A DNA stretch of 64,000 nt from Tumebacillus avium (GTDB taxonomy: Bacteria; Bacillota; Bacilli; Tumebacillales; Tumebacillaceae): positions 280,501 to 344,500 of the forward strand of contig NZ_CP021434.1 of the NCBI RefSeq assembly GCF_002162355.1. The letters run 5' to 3'. The translations under genes and the position numbers were made by a program. Each line of letters opens with the position of its first letter. Positions within the stretch are counted from its first letter, which is position 1. Of the stretch, positions 40,863 through 49,522 are shown one piece after another. The notes beneath the pieces are model-generated. The model made no database searches. It was not told the origin of the DNA and saw nothing but the letters and a program-made list of their open reading frames with translations.

Positions 40863-43800
40863 ATGAACTTCTTGACGCGGGTATCGCTGAAAAACCCAGT
40901 CGCCATCTTCATTTTATCTTTCCTGCTGATCTTTGGCGGGACGTATGCGTTTCAGACGTTAAAAGTCGACCTGTTGCCGAACATCGAGTTTCCGCAGCTG
41001 TCGATCGAGGCGTTTTATCCGGGGGCGTCTCCGGATGATGTAAATGAGCAAGTGACGTCGAAGCTCGAGGAGCAGTTTAAAAAGCTGGATACCCTCGACA
41101 AGATGACGTCGCAGTCGTTCGAGAGTGCGTCGCTGATCCAGCTGACGTTCCCGATCGGCACCAACATGGATGATGTGGAGCAAAAGGTGCAGGACCTGCT
41201 GCGTGAAGCGGCCCTGCCGGAGAATGTGGAGCCGAGTGTGCAGCGTTTCTCCTTTGGCTCCTTCCCGATCATCAACGCGGTCGCCTTCGCCAAAGACGGC
41301 CAGGATGTGCAGGGCCTGCTCATCGACGAAGTGAAGCCTGCCCTCGAAAAGATCCCCGGCGTCGCATCCGTCGCCGTCGGCGGCACGGCCGAAGAGCTCG
41401 TCGAGATCGAAGTGGAGCAAGCGGAAGCCGCTAAGTATGGCCTGAGCTTGCAGTCGATCCAAGAGCAGATCAAAAGCAAATTCGTCTCCATGCCAGCGGG
41501 CACGGTAACAGACGATTCGGTGCTGATCCCAATCCGCATCACCGAAGAGCTCGCTACAGTAAATGATCTCAAAAATCTCCAACTAAATGTCCAAGCCACC
41601 GCAGGTGCATCTCAAGGCACCGCAGGTGCATCTCAAGGCACCGCAGGTGCATCTCAAGGCACCGCAGGTGCATCTCAAGGCACCGCAGGTGCATCTCAAG
41701 GCACCGCAGGTGCATCTCAAGGCACCGCAGGTGCATCTCAAGGCACCGCAGGTGCATCTCAAGGCACCGCAGGTGCATCTCAAGGCACCGCAGGTGCATC
41801 TCAAGGCACCGCAGGTACCCCAACCCAAGGCGCTCCCACCACCGGACAAGGTGCTCCGGGCGGCAGTCCGGGCGCAGCACCACCGATCATCAAGCTCTCC
41901 GACGTGGCGACCATCAACACCGTCACCGCCCAGCCGGAGATCACCCGCTTTAACGACAAAGAGAGCATCGCCCTCACCGTCACCAAGAAACAGGACGCCA
42001 ACACGGTCGAGATCGCCGAACAATCGCGCGCCCTCCTCGACAGCTACAGCGACAAGATCTCCTACGACATCGTATTTGACCAGTCGGAAGGCATCGAACA
42101 GTCGGTCAACTCCCTGATCAAAGAAGGCTTGCTCGGCGCACTCTTCGCTTCTCTTGCCGTGCTGCTCTTCCTGCGCAACCTCCGCGCGACGATCATCGCC
42201 GTGCTGTCGATTCCGCTGTCGCTCGTCGTCTCGTCGATCTTCCTCGCGCAATCGAACATCACGCTGAACATCATGACCCTCGGCGGCATGGCGGTCGCTG
42301 TCGGACGCGTCGTCGACGACTCAATCGTCGTCATCGAAAACATCTTCCGCCGCATGAAAAACAACAAAGACAACCTCGACAAAACGGAACTGACCATCTC
42401 CGCCACCAAAGAGATGCTCAAAGCGATCACCTCTTCCACCTTGACCACGGTGGTCGTCTTCCTGCCGCTCGGCTTTGTCGGCGGCATCACCGGCGAGTTT
42501 TTCCTGCCGTTTGCCTTGACCATCGTCTACGCGCTGCTCGCTTCGCTCGTCGTCTCGATCACCTTGACGCCGGTCTTGGCCCGCTTCTCGTTCTCGAAAG
42601 TCACCCATGAGGAAAAAGAAGGCCGCCTCCAGCGCTTCTACGAGCGTGTGCTGCGCTTCTCCCTGCGCAAAAAATGGGTCGTCTTCGCCATCTGCATCCC
42701 GCTGCTGCTCGGATCGCTTGGCCTGACCACCCAGCTCGGCTTCGTTTTCCTGCCGAACGAAAAAGTCAAAATCATCTCCGCCACCGTCACCCTCCCGGCG
42801 TCGACCGTGCTGGAGAAAACAAACGAAGCATCCCTCCAGATCGAAGAGATGCTGAAGACCCGCCCGGCCATCGCAGACGTCTTCGTCGGCATCGGCTCCC
42901 GCGACTACATGACCGGCCTGAAAAAAGAAAACGCCGCGTCCTACGTGATCATGCTCGACGAAACGGCCAACACAGCCGATGAAGTCAAAACGATCGAATC
43001 GAAAATCAGCGAGATCGCCAAAACGATTTCCGACAAAACGGTCGTCTCCGTCCAAGAGATGTCCACCGGCGGTCCGCCGTCCAACAACAACGTCGACATC
43101 GACCTCTATTCCACCGACCTCGACGCGCTGATGACCGCTTCCAAACAAGTGGAAGACCAGCTGAAGTCCCGTGACGACCTCAAATACGTCACCAACAACA
43201 TGAAAGAAAAACAACGCCAATGGGTCGTCAAAATCAAGCCGGACCAAGCGTCTGCATACGGCGTTTCCGCCTACACTGTGCTTGGCATCACCGCCGACCG
43301 CACGCGTCCGGTCTCGGTCGGCACCCTCGAACTGGACGGCGAAGAGCGCAGCGTAAGGCTGACCTACGACAAGCCGCTCGCATCGAAAAGCGAACTCGAA
43401 GACCTGACCGTCTTTGGCACCAAAGGCCCCGTCCAACTGAAAACGATCGCCGACATCCAGGAGGTCGAAAGCGTCACCTCGATCCAAAAACTGGACGGCA
43501 AAGTGTTCGCCCGCGTCTCCGCGATCGTCAATGCTGCCAACGTCCAGCAAACCGCTTCGGAAGTAAAAACAGAAGTCGGCGCGCTCGACCTGCCCGACGG
43601 CGTCTCCCTGCAAGCGGGCGGCGGCACCGATGAAACGGTAAAAACGTTCCAAGAGCTGGGCCTCGCGATGGGGATCGCCGTCGGCCTCGTCTACCTCGTC
43701 ATGCTGTTCACATTTGGGCAGGCGCGGATCCCGTTTGTCATCCTCTCTTCGCTCCTGTTCGTGCCGACCGGCGCGTTCATCGGCCTGTACCTGTTGAACG

Positions 43801-44168
43801 AACCGTTGTCCGTCTCGGCGATGATCGGGATTCTGATGCTGATCGGGATCGTCGTCACTAATGCGATCGTCCTCGTCGACCGCGTCGTGCAAAACCGCGA
43901 AGAAGGCATGACGATTCGCGACTCCCTGATCGAAGGCGGCAAGACCCGCCTGCGTCCGATCCTGATGACCGCCTTTGCCACGATCTGCGCCCTGCTGCCG
44001 CTGGCATTCACCACAGCAGAAGGCAGCCTGATCTCCAAAGGCCTCGCCGTCGTCGTCATCGGCGGCCTCACGACCTCGACCTTGCTCACCTTGATCATCG
44101 TCCCGGTCATGTACGAACTGTTCTTCCTGCGCACCCACCGCCAGGAACAAAAACAGCTCCTGCACTAA
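40863..44168 (+). CDS. RND-family efflux transporter (SwrC/YerP-like) with a repeat insert
   Basis: A 1101-residue AcrB/SwrC-type exporter. Features include NPVAIFILSFLLIFGG (TM1), LPNIEFPQLSIEAFYPGASP, GRVVDDSIVVIENIFRRM (transmembrane Asp pair) and GIVVTNAIVLVDRV in the second half. It uses the proton gradient to export drugs or lipopeptides without an outer-membrane channel. Around residues 246-330 it carries a low-complexity insert with ten GTAGASQ copies. GAGAGG precedes the ATG at 40863. Divergent padR is the likely regulator. Confidence 0.92.
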   Translation: MNFLTRVSLKNPVAIFILSFLLIFGGTYAFQTLKVDLLPNIEFPQLSIEAFYPGASPDDVNEQVTSKLEEQFKKLDTLDKMTSQSFESASLIQLTFPIGTNMDDVEQKVQDLLREAALPENVEPSVQRFSFGSFPIINAVAFAKDGQDVQGLLIDEVKPALEKIPGVASVAVGGTAEELVEIEVEQAEAAKYGLSLQSIQEQIKSKFVSMPAGTVTDDSVLIPIRITEELATVNDLKNLQLNVQATAGASQGTAGASQGTAGASQGTAGASQGTAGASQGTAGASQGTAGASQGTAGASQGTAGASQGTAGASQGTAGTPTQGAPTTGQGAPGGSPGAAPPIIKLSDVATINTVTAQPEITRFNDKESIALTVTKKQDANTVEIAEQSRALLDSYSDKISYDIVFDQSEGIEQSVNSLIKEGLLGALFASLAVLLFLRNLRATIIAVLSIPLSLVVSSIFLAQSNITLNIMTLGGMAVAVGRVVDDSIVVIENIFRRMKNNKDNLDKTELTISATKEMLKAITSSTLTTVVVFLPLGFVGGITGEFFLPFALTIVYALLASLVVSITLTPVLARFSFSKVTHEEKEGRLQRFYERVLRFSLRKKWVVFAICIPLLLGSLGLTTQLGFVFLPNEKVKIISATVTLPASTVLEKTNEASLQIEEMLKTRPAIADVFVGIGSRDYMTGLKKENAASYVIMLDETANTADEVKTIESKISEIAKTISDKTVVSVQEMSTGGPPSNNNVDIDLYSTDLDALMTASKQVEDQLKSRDDLKYVTNNMKEKQRQWVVKIKPDQASAYGVSAYTVLGITADRTRPVSVGTLELDGEERSVRLTYDKPLASKSELEDLTVFGTKGPVQLKTIADIQEVESVTSIQKLDGKVFARVSAIVNAANVQQTASEVKTEVGALDLPDGVSLQAGGGTDETVKTFQELGLAMGIAVGLVYLVMLFTFGQARIPFVILSSLLFVPTGAFIGLYLLNEPLSVSAMIGILMLIGIVVTNAIVLVDRVVQNREEGMTIRDSLIEGGKTRLRPILMTAFATICALLPLAFTTAEGSLISKGLAVVVIGGLTTSTLLTLIIVPVMYELFFLRTHRQEQKQLLH
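41598..41807 (+). repeat. Ten 21-bp tandem repeats inside the RND gene
   Basis: Unit ACCGCAGGTGCATCTCAAGG plus C, ten essentially identical copies then a partial one to 41816. Each unit encodes seven residues (TAGASQG), so copy-number change keeps the frame. Confidence 0.95.
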
Positions 44169-44182
44169 TGCAAAGCAATGCA

Positions 44183-44212
44183 AAGCGCCGTCTCCTCAGG
44201 GAGACGGCGCTT
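44183..44212 (+). terminator. Terminator after the RND gene
   Basis: AAGCGCCGTCTCC pairs with GGAGACGGCGCTT (44183-44195 and 44200-44212). The trailing T run is weak. Confidence 0.7.
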
Positions 44213-44229
44213 CTCTCTATATGCACAAC

Positions 44230-44259
44230 AAAAAAACCAGCGTTCCAGGGGAACGCTGG
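44230..44259 (-). terminator. Terminator of the cold-shock gene
   Basis: CCAGCGTTCC and GGAACGCTGG arms (44250-44259 and 44237-44246), then a seven-T run on the minus strand. Confidence 0.9.
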
Positions 44260-44283
44260 CTTATATTTAGCATTGACGCAAGC

Positions 44284-44484
44284 TTATGCCTTGGAAACGT
44301 TAGATGCTTGCGGACCGCGGTTGCCTTCTACGATTTCGAAAGAAACGCGTTGGCCTTCTTCAAGAGTCTTGAAGCCATCTTCCTGGATTGCGGAGAAGTG
44401 TACGAACACATCGTCGCCGCCTTCAACAGTGATGAAGCCGTAACCTTTTTCTGCGTTAAACCACTTAACAGTACCTTGATGCAT
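44284..44484 (-). CDS. csp: Cold-shock protein, CspA family
   Basis: A 66-residue OB-fold RNA chaperone with RNP1 (KGYGFI) and RNP2 (VFVHF). It melts RNA structures at low temperature or during growth. AGGAGG precedes the ATG by ten bases. The transcript probably starts near 44609, giving a 125-base leader, as usual for csp mRNAs, which control their own translation by temperature-sensitive folding. Promoter spacer carries a dyad (see separate entry). Confidence 0.95.
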   Translation of the reverse strand: MHQGTVKWFNAEKGYGFITVEGGDDVFVHFSAIQEDGFKTLEEGQRVSFEIVEGNRGPQASNVSKA

Positions 44485-44615
44485 GTGAAAAACCTCCTGA
44501 TACGTCCGTAAAAGACGAAATATTAGCTACCATTTCGCCCGATTCAAAATGCACCGACTCACCATTGAGCAACGCAAATTCCGGAATCAATAATGGTGCT
44601 TTTTGAGACAATACC

Positions 44616-44644
44616 AGTGTACCACTCTTTGTAAAGAGTGTCAA
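44616..44644 (-). promoter_or_regulatory. Sigma-A promoter of csp with a palindromic spacer
   Basis: Minus strand -35 TTGACA (44644-44639), 17-base spacer, -10 TACACT (44621-44616). The spacer is largely CACTCTTT-AC-AAAGAGTG (44640-44623), an eight-base perfect dyad that overlaps the -35 edge and could be an operator. Confidence 0.75.
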
Positions 44645-44656
44645 ACCTTTCTGGCA

Positions 44657-46174
44657 TTAAATACCGTAAATATCCTTAAATTTCTCTTCAAGATAGGCGA
44701 CCAAATACTCAGAGTTGATCTCCTCGCCGGTCGCCTCTGTCATGATTTGGCCCGGGGTCAGCATCTTGCCATGCTTATACACTTTTTCATTCAGCCAAGC
44801 CAGCACTTCGGTCACATCCCCTGCCGCCACCTGCTCGCGGTAGTTCGGGATCTCCTGCTTCAAGGTGTTCTCCAGCTGTGCCGCGTAGATGTTGCCCAGC
44901 GAGTAGGACGAGAAGTAGCCAAACGCGCCGCCCGACCAGTGAATGTCCTGCAGCACGCCGGTCGCATGATCTTCCGGACGCACGCCGACATACTCTTCAA
45001 TCTTATTGGCCCAGATCTCCGGCAGATCTTTCACTTCGATCTTGCCGTTGATCAGGTCTTTTTCGATTTCATAGCGGAGCATGATGTGCAGGTTGTAGGT
45101 CAGCTCATCCGCATCGACGCGGATCAGGGACGGCTCCACATAGTTGATCGCCTTGTAAAAGTCTGCCGCGTTCACATCGGCAAACTGCGCCGGGAAATGC
45201 TCGAGAAGCCCGGCGAAATGATGCTGCCAGAACTCGCGGCTTCTGCCGATCATGTTTTCCCAGAAGCGCGACTGCGATTCATGAATCCCCATCGACGTGC
45301 CGGTCGCCAGGAACGTGCCGACCAGATCGTGCGAAACGTTTTGCTCATAGATCGCATGGCCAAATTCATGGATCGTGCCAAACAGCGACTGCGTGATGTC
45401 GTGGTCAAAATAGAACGTGGTGATCCGCACGTCGTTCGGGTTCAGGCCGATCGCAAACGGATGCGGGCTTTCATCGAAACGCCCTTTGCTAAAATCAAAG
45501 CCGAGCTGCTCCAGCATGTAGCGAGAGTATTTGACCTGCTCCTCTTTCGCGAAGTATTGGTGCAGGAACGAACGTCCGACCTGCTCTTTTTCGGTGACGC
45601 GCTTCAAGAGCTCGATCGTCTTCTCGCGCAGCCCGCCAAAGATCGCGTCCAGCTTGGCGACCGTCAGACCCGGCTCGTATTTGCTGAGCAGCGTGTCGTA
45701 TTTGTTGTCCTTGTAGCCCCAGATCTCGATGAACTCGCGGATGATGCCGACGATCTTCTCCAGATAGGGACGGAACAGTTCAAAGTCGTTGTTCTGCTTC
45801 GCTTCCGCCCAGGCGCTTTCGGCCGTCTGGGTCAGCACTACGTACTCGCGGAACTTGTCGGGCGGAATGCTCTTGTCGCGCTCATATTCCTCTTTGCGGT
45901 CCAAAACGGAGGCACGCGTGATCGGATCAAGCAGTTCCAATGCATCCGGCGTGGAGAGAACCTCAAGATACTCGCCCATCTGATCGGAAGTCTGCATCGC
46001 AAACAGGTCGCCCGACAACATGCCGACCACTTCGGCACGCTGCGCGACGCCTTGTTTCGGGATGAGGGCGCTCATGTCCCACTGGATAAGCTGGATCGCT
46101 TCGTGCATCTGCTTCATTCGTCGCACGTAGGTATTAAATTCATTTGCTGTCTGTTGAATCTTTTCAGTTGACAT
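44657..46174 (-). CDS. M32 carboxypeptidase (thermostable carboxypeptidase 1 type)
   Basis: A 505-residue M32 metallocarboxypeptidase with the zinc motif HEFGHAIYEQN and the downstream GIHESQSRFWENMIGRS block (third ligand). It releases C-terminal residues from peptides in the cytoplasm, in peptide turnover. The ATG has an AGGTTAAC-type weak ribosome site. It ends just upstream of the csp promoter. Confidence 0.92.
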   Translation of the reverse strand: MSTEKIQQTANEFNTYVRRMKQMHEAIQLIQWDMSALIPKQGVAQRAEVVGMLSGDLFAMQTSDQMGEYLEVLSTPDALELLDPITRASVLDRKEEYERDKSIPPDKFREYVVLTQTAESAWAEAKQNNDFELFRPYLEKIVGIIREFIEIWGYKDNKYDTLLSKYEPGLTVAKLDAIFGGLREKTIELLKRVTEKEQVGRSFLHQYFAKEEQVKYSRYMLEQLGFDFSKGRFDESPHPFAIGLNPNDVRITTFYFDHDITQSLFGTIHEFGHAIYEQNVSHDLVGTFLATGTSMGIHESQSRFWENMIGRSREFWQHHFAGLLEHFPAQFADVNAADFYKAINYVEPSLIRVDADELTYNLHIMLRYEIEKDLINGKIEVKDLPEIWANKIEEYVGVRPEDHATGVLQDIHWSGGAFGYFSSYSLGNIYAAQLENTLKQEIPNYREQVAAGDVTEVLAWLNEKVYKHGKMLTPGQIMTEATGEEINSEYLVAYLEEKFKDIYGI

Positions 46175-46261
46175 CCGTTAACCTCCGTTTCGTGTTTACA
46201 ACACGTGTTTACAGTTTTAATTTACAGAAAATTTACCCGATTGTCCAGTACCAAAACAGAG

Positions 46262-46291
46262 AAAAAGCCACGCGCAAGGGCGTGGCTTTTT
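46262..46291 (-). terminator. Terminator of the 984-aa secreted-protein gene
   Basis: AAAAAGCCACGC pairs with GCGTGGCTTTTT (46262-46273 and 46280-46291). Confidence 0.9.
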
Positions 46292-46308
46292 CTGCTGGTG
46301 CCGGTTGC

Positions 46309-49263
46309 TTACTTGAGATCGTGGTGGAGCATGTACTCGATGTTCGATCTCAGGATCTCAGCGCCGGAAGCGGTGATGTTGCCCGCGTTCACGTAGGTGC
46401 TGAGCGTTTGCTGCAGCTGTTGCAGATGCTTGTTCGCCTGGTCGGTGTCGCCAGCTTTTGCTGCACGCTGTGCAGTGTCCAGCTTCGCGATCAGGGATTG
46501 CTTGATGCCGCCGTTTTTCAGTTCGCCGCGCTCAGACAGCTGGTTAACCACGTTGTCGATCGTTGCGAAGTTGGTTTCGACGAGGAACAGGAAGTTGCCT
46601 TCATATTCGTTGCCTGCGTTGTCGCGAACGCGAACGCGCAGGGTGTGTGCGCCAAGGCCAAGGCTTTGCGCGCTCAGTTCTGCGTTCTGGTTGATCAGGT
46701 GATCATCCAGGTACAGTTCTGTCGATGCCACGCCGGAAGCCGGGTCGGTTGCATTGACGGAGAAGGAAACGGTCTGGTCAAAGTTCACGTTGCTCAGGTC
46801 GCCGCCAGATTGAACCACATCAACGGTCGGCATGGTTTTGTCGAGCTTCACGGTCAGGGACTTTTCCGCTTCCACGTTGCCGTTGACGTCAACAGAGCGG
46901 TACGCCACGTTGTGCGTGCCGTCCGTGTTCACAGCAAACGGTGCGGTGTATTCGGTCCAGTCGCCATTGCCGATCTGGTATTCGGTGCGAGCGACGCCCG
47001 ACTTGTCGTCGGTTGCGGTCAGTGTGACCGTTACGTCTTCGCGGTACCAGCCGTTTTCGTTTGCAGTGCCGGAGACAGCGGAAGTGGTAACCGGTGCCTG
47101 GGTGTCAGCTGCAAAATCGGTCAAAGCGGTCGGTTTCAGTTGGAACGTGCCTTTGAAGATCGAGGAAACGCCGGAAACGGTGACGGTTTGGCCGTCTTTG
47201 TACGTAAACTTGTCGAGGGTCAGACCGGTGCGGCCGTCCACGCGGACAAGCGTAGTGCCTTTGTCGCTGGTTGCGTTAAATTCGAACGAGCCGGCCGGAG
47301 TTACGCCGTGCAGGTTGGAGATCTTCACGTTCTCCAAGGTGACGCGCTGACCTTGGTTGGTTGCGTCGACTGCGTCAACAACTTTTGCAGCCGGCAGTTC
47401 CGCGGTGCCGATCTTGTTGATCGCCATCACTTCGGTCAGTTCAAACTCGGTGTTGTACACTTCGGTCGATGCGGTGATCTCAACGCGGTCGCCCGCGTTA
47501 AAGCCGGCTTTGGATTGGAACACATACACGCCGCCGGTTTCGTCTTGCAGGTAGAAGCCTTGGCCGCCAAATGCGCCCGGCTGGGTGGTGATCACGCCTT
47601 GCACGGTGACGAGCTGGCCAGCAGCTTTGTCGCGCGCTTCACCGATGGTGATCTGTGCCGGTACCGGCGGCTTGTCTTCCGGCAGTTGTTCAGCCGGAAC
47701 GTTAGCGATGGTGACCGTCTTGGTGTTCAGCGCGGTGGACGCCTGACGGATGCGCAGGTTCGCAGAGCCAAGCGGCGTGCCCGGCTTGAGACGGACGTTC
47801 AGCGTTTTCGACGCGTGGCCGAAAGCGTCTGCCGTCATCGAGAACTGCGAGGAGTAGCCATACGCGGTCGGCCAGGTGCCGTCCGGGTTCTGCACTTGCG
47901 CGACTTGTGTGCCGCCCGTCAAGTAGATGCCGAGGTTGAAGCCCGACACCGTGGAGTTCGGCAGGAAGTTGTCTGCCACCATGCGGATCTGGAACACTTC
48001 GTTCGCCGGGAGCTCTGCCTGGTGAACGGTCGAGTAGGTCGGGGTGACCGGTGCAGCTTGGGTCGAGCCAAAGGAACCCGGTTTAAAGGTGCTCGACTCG
48101 TACCACAGATAGCCCGGGTCCGGAGCAGCCCACGGTTCCGGCTGCGGTTCGGTCGAAGTCTGCGGAGTTTCGAACGGAAGCAGCGGAGTTACCGGATCAA
48201 GGGTGATGCCTTTTTGACCAAAAGAGGTGTAGTTCTCTTTCGTTGCCAGCCAGTTCACCATGTTGACGAGCAGGGTTGCGTCGTCCTGCTCTTTGAAGCC
48301 GTCATAGGTGGTTTTCTTGCGGCCGGTGTCTTCACGCAGATATTTCGGGGTCGCGTCTTCTACCGGAGAGGAGTCGCCGATGAAAGCAGCTTTGCCGCCG
48401 CCAACCTTGGAGATCGCAGCGTACGGGCCTTCTTCAACGCCGCCGCCGTTGTAAACGCCTTGGTCGACTGCGTTTGCCCAGCGCTCGTCGGTCTTCGGCA
48501 TGTAAACGAGACCTTTTGCTTTGTTCGGGTCGATAATTGCCAGCGTTGCGCCTGCGTGCATCGCGACGGTGTCAACGCCTTGGGTGATGCCAAACGTGTC
48601 GGCCGGAGCCGCGATGTCGGTCGCGGTGATGTCAGCCAGCGCGTTGTAACGGAAGCGAATGCCGAAGTTCTGGCCAAGCCAGTCGGAGGACTGGATGCCT
48701 TGCATTTCGTCAGACGCTGCTTCTTGCGCGGTCATGCCTTTTGCCGGATTGTCCCACGCACCGCGGCGGTAACCGTTGAACACTTCGTTAGCGTCCCAGC
48801 GGTTCTTGTTGCGGTCGGCGTTGTAATGGTCGCCGACAAAGAAGATCGAGCCGCCGCTTTGCACATATTGCAGCATCGCGTCCTGCTCGGATTTCTTGTA
48901 GGGAATGTTTGCTTCCCCGATGACAAACACATCATAGCTTTGCAGATCGGTAAGGGTAATAGGGCTGGTCTTGCGCAATTCTTTTACATAGAAGCCATCT
49001 TCCGCCAATGCGGTACCGAAGTCGGAGAACCCGCCGTCGATAACCCAGTCAGCAGCGCCTGCCGTCTGACCGTGCGTGTTGTCAAACAGGACTTTCTTGC
49101 CTGCATTCTCATTGACGACTTTCGCCGGAATCACCGGCGCCGGATCGGTCGGGCCCTCAGCTTGTGCCACGTTGCCATAAGTCAGCGTAGCAGCAGCCGG
49201 GAGCGGGAACGCCAGCGTCATCGCGAGAAGCACCTTCATCGCTTTGCTTTTAAAGGTAAACAT
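46309..49263 (-). CDS. Large secreted multidomain protein, paralogue A
   Basis: A 984-residue exported protein: signal peptide (1-36); a GATase-like/DUF4350-like domain (about 55-330, KVLFDNTHGQTAGAADWVI, VIGEANIPY and FVGDHYNADRNKNRWD); a sandwich domain (about 395-545); an OB-fold region (about 560-710, GFYLQDETGGVYVF) as in YhcR-type nucleases; Ig-like domains (about 730-900) and a C-terminal FIMAH-like helical module. GGAGGTG lies seven bases before the ATG at 49263. The domain set suggests surface binding or hydrolysis, but I cannot name an activity. Its neighbour is a shorter paralogue. Confidence 0.7.
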   Translation of the reverse strand: MFTFKSKAMKVLLAMTLAFPLPAAATLTYGNVAQAEGPTDPAPVIPAKVVNENAGKKVLFDNTHGQTAGAADWVIDGGFSDFGTALAEDGFYVKELRKTSPITLTDLQSYDVFVIGEANIPYKKSEQDAMLQYVQSGGSIFFVGDHYNADRNKNRWDANEVFNGYRRGAWDNPAKGMTAQEAASDEMQGIQSSDWLGQNFGIRFRYNALADITATDIAAPADTFGITQGVDTVAMHAGATLAIIDPNKAKGLVYMPKTDERWANAVDQGVYNGGGVEEGPYAAISKVGGGKAAFIGDSSPVEDATPKYLREDTGRKKTTYDGFKEQDDATLLVNMVNWLATKENYTSFGQKGITLDPVTPLLPFETPQTSTEPQPEPWAAPDPGYLWYESSTFKPGSFGSTQAAPVTPTYSTVHQAELPANEVFQIRMVADNFLPNSTVSGFNLGIYLTGGTQVAQVQNPDGTWPTAYGYSSQFSMTADAFGHASKTLNVRLKPGTPLGSANLRIRQASTALNTKTVTIANVPAEQLPEDKPPVPAQITIGEARDKAAGQLVTVQGVITTQPGAFGGQGFYLQDETGGVYVFQSKAGFNAGDRVEITASTEVYNTEFELTEVMAINKIGTAELPAAKVVDAVDATNQGQRVTLENVKISNLHGVTPAGSFEFNATSDKGTTLVRVDGRTGLTLDKFTYKDGQTVTVSGVSSIFKGTFQLKPTALTDFAADTQAPVTTSAVSGTANENGWYREDVTVTLTATDDKSGVARTEYQIGNGDWTEYTAPFAVNTDGTHNVAYRSVDVNGNVEAEKSLTVKLDKTMPTVDVVQSGGDLSNVNFDQTVSFSVNATDPASGVASTELYLDDHLINQNAELSAQSLGLGAHTLRVRVRDNAGNEYEGNFLFLVETNFATIDNVVNQLSERGELKNGGIKQSLIAKLDTAQRAAKAGDTDQANKHLQQLQQTLSTYVNAGNITASGAEILRSNIEYMLHHDLK

Positions 49264-49472
49264 CCCTGCACCTCCACAATAAGTTGTGCTTGTATAGTAT
49301 CCATAAGCACCCACACTTATTATTCTAGCACCTCGCCTGCCAGTTTTGGTTAGTTTTTCGTAAATTAGAACATTTCGTATGGCAGTGTTATTAAAAATAC
49401 ACATCATAAAATAAGCAAAGCGCGGATCAAGTAACAGGTATTCTGCCTCGTACCCTTTGAGCCCATACATAC

Positions 49473-49509
49473 AAAAAAGCCTTTCCTTCAAAATAAGAAG
49501 GAAAGGCTT
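49473..49509 (-). terminator. Terminator of paralogue B
   Basis: Thirteen-base arms (49497-49509 and 49477-49489), then a TTTT run on the minus strand. Confidence 0.88.
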
Positions 49510-49522
49510 CTTGTGCAGTGAA

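Noticed and set aside
41598..41816. A CRISPR array
   Set aside because: Units are contiguous with no spacers, in frame in a protein, and no cas genes are nearby.
41569..42251. Antisense ORFs with Cys-rich repeats over the RND gene
   Set aside because: They are the reverse reading of the 21-bp repeat; the sense frame is a complete RND transporter.
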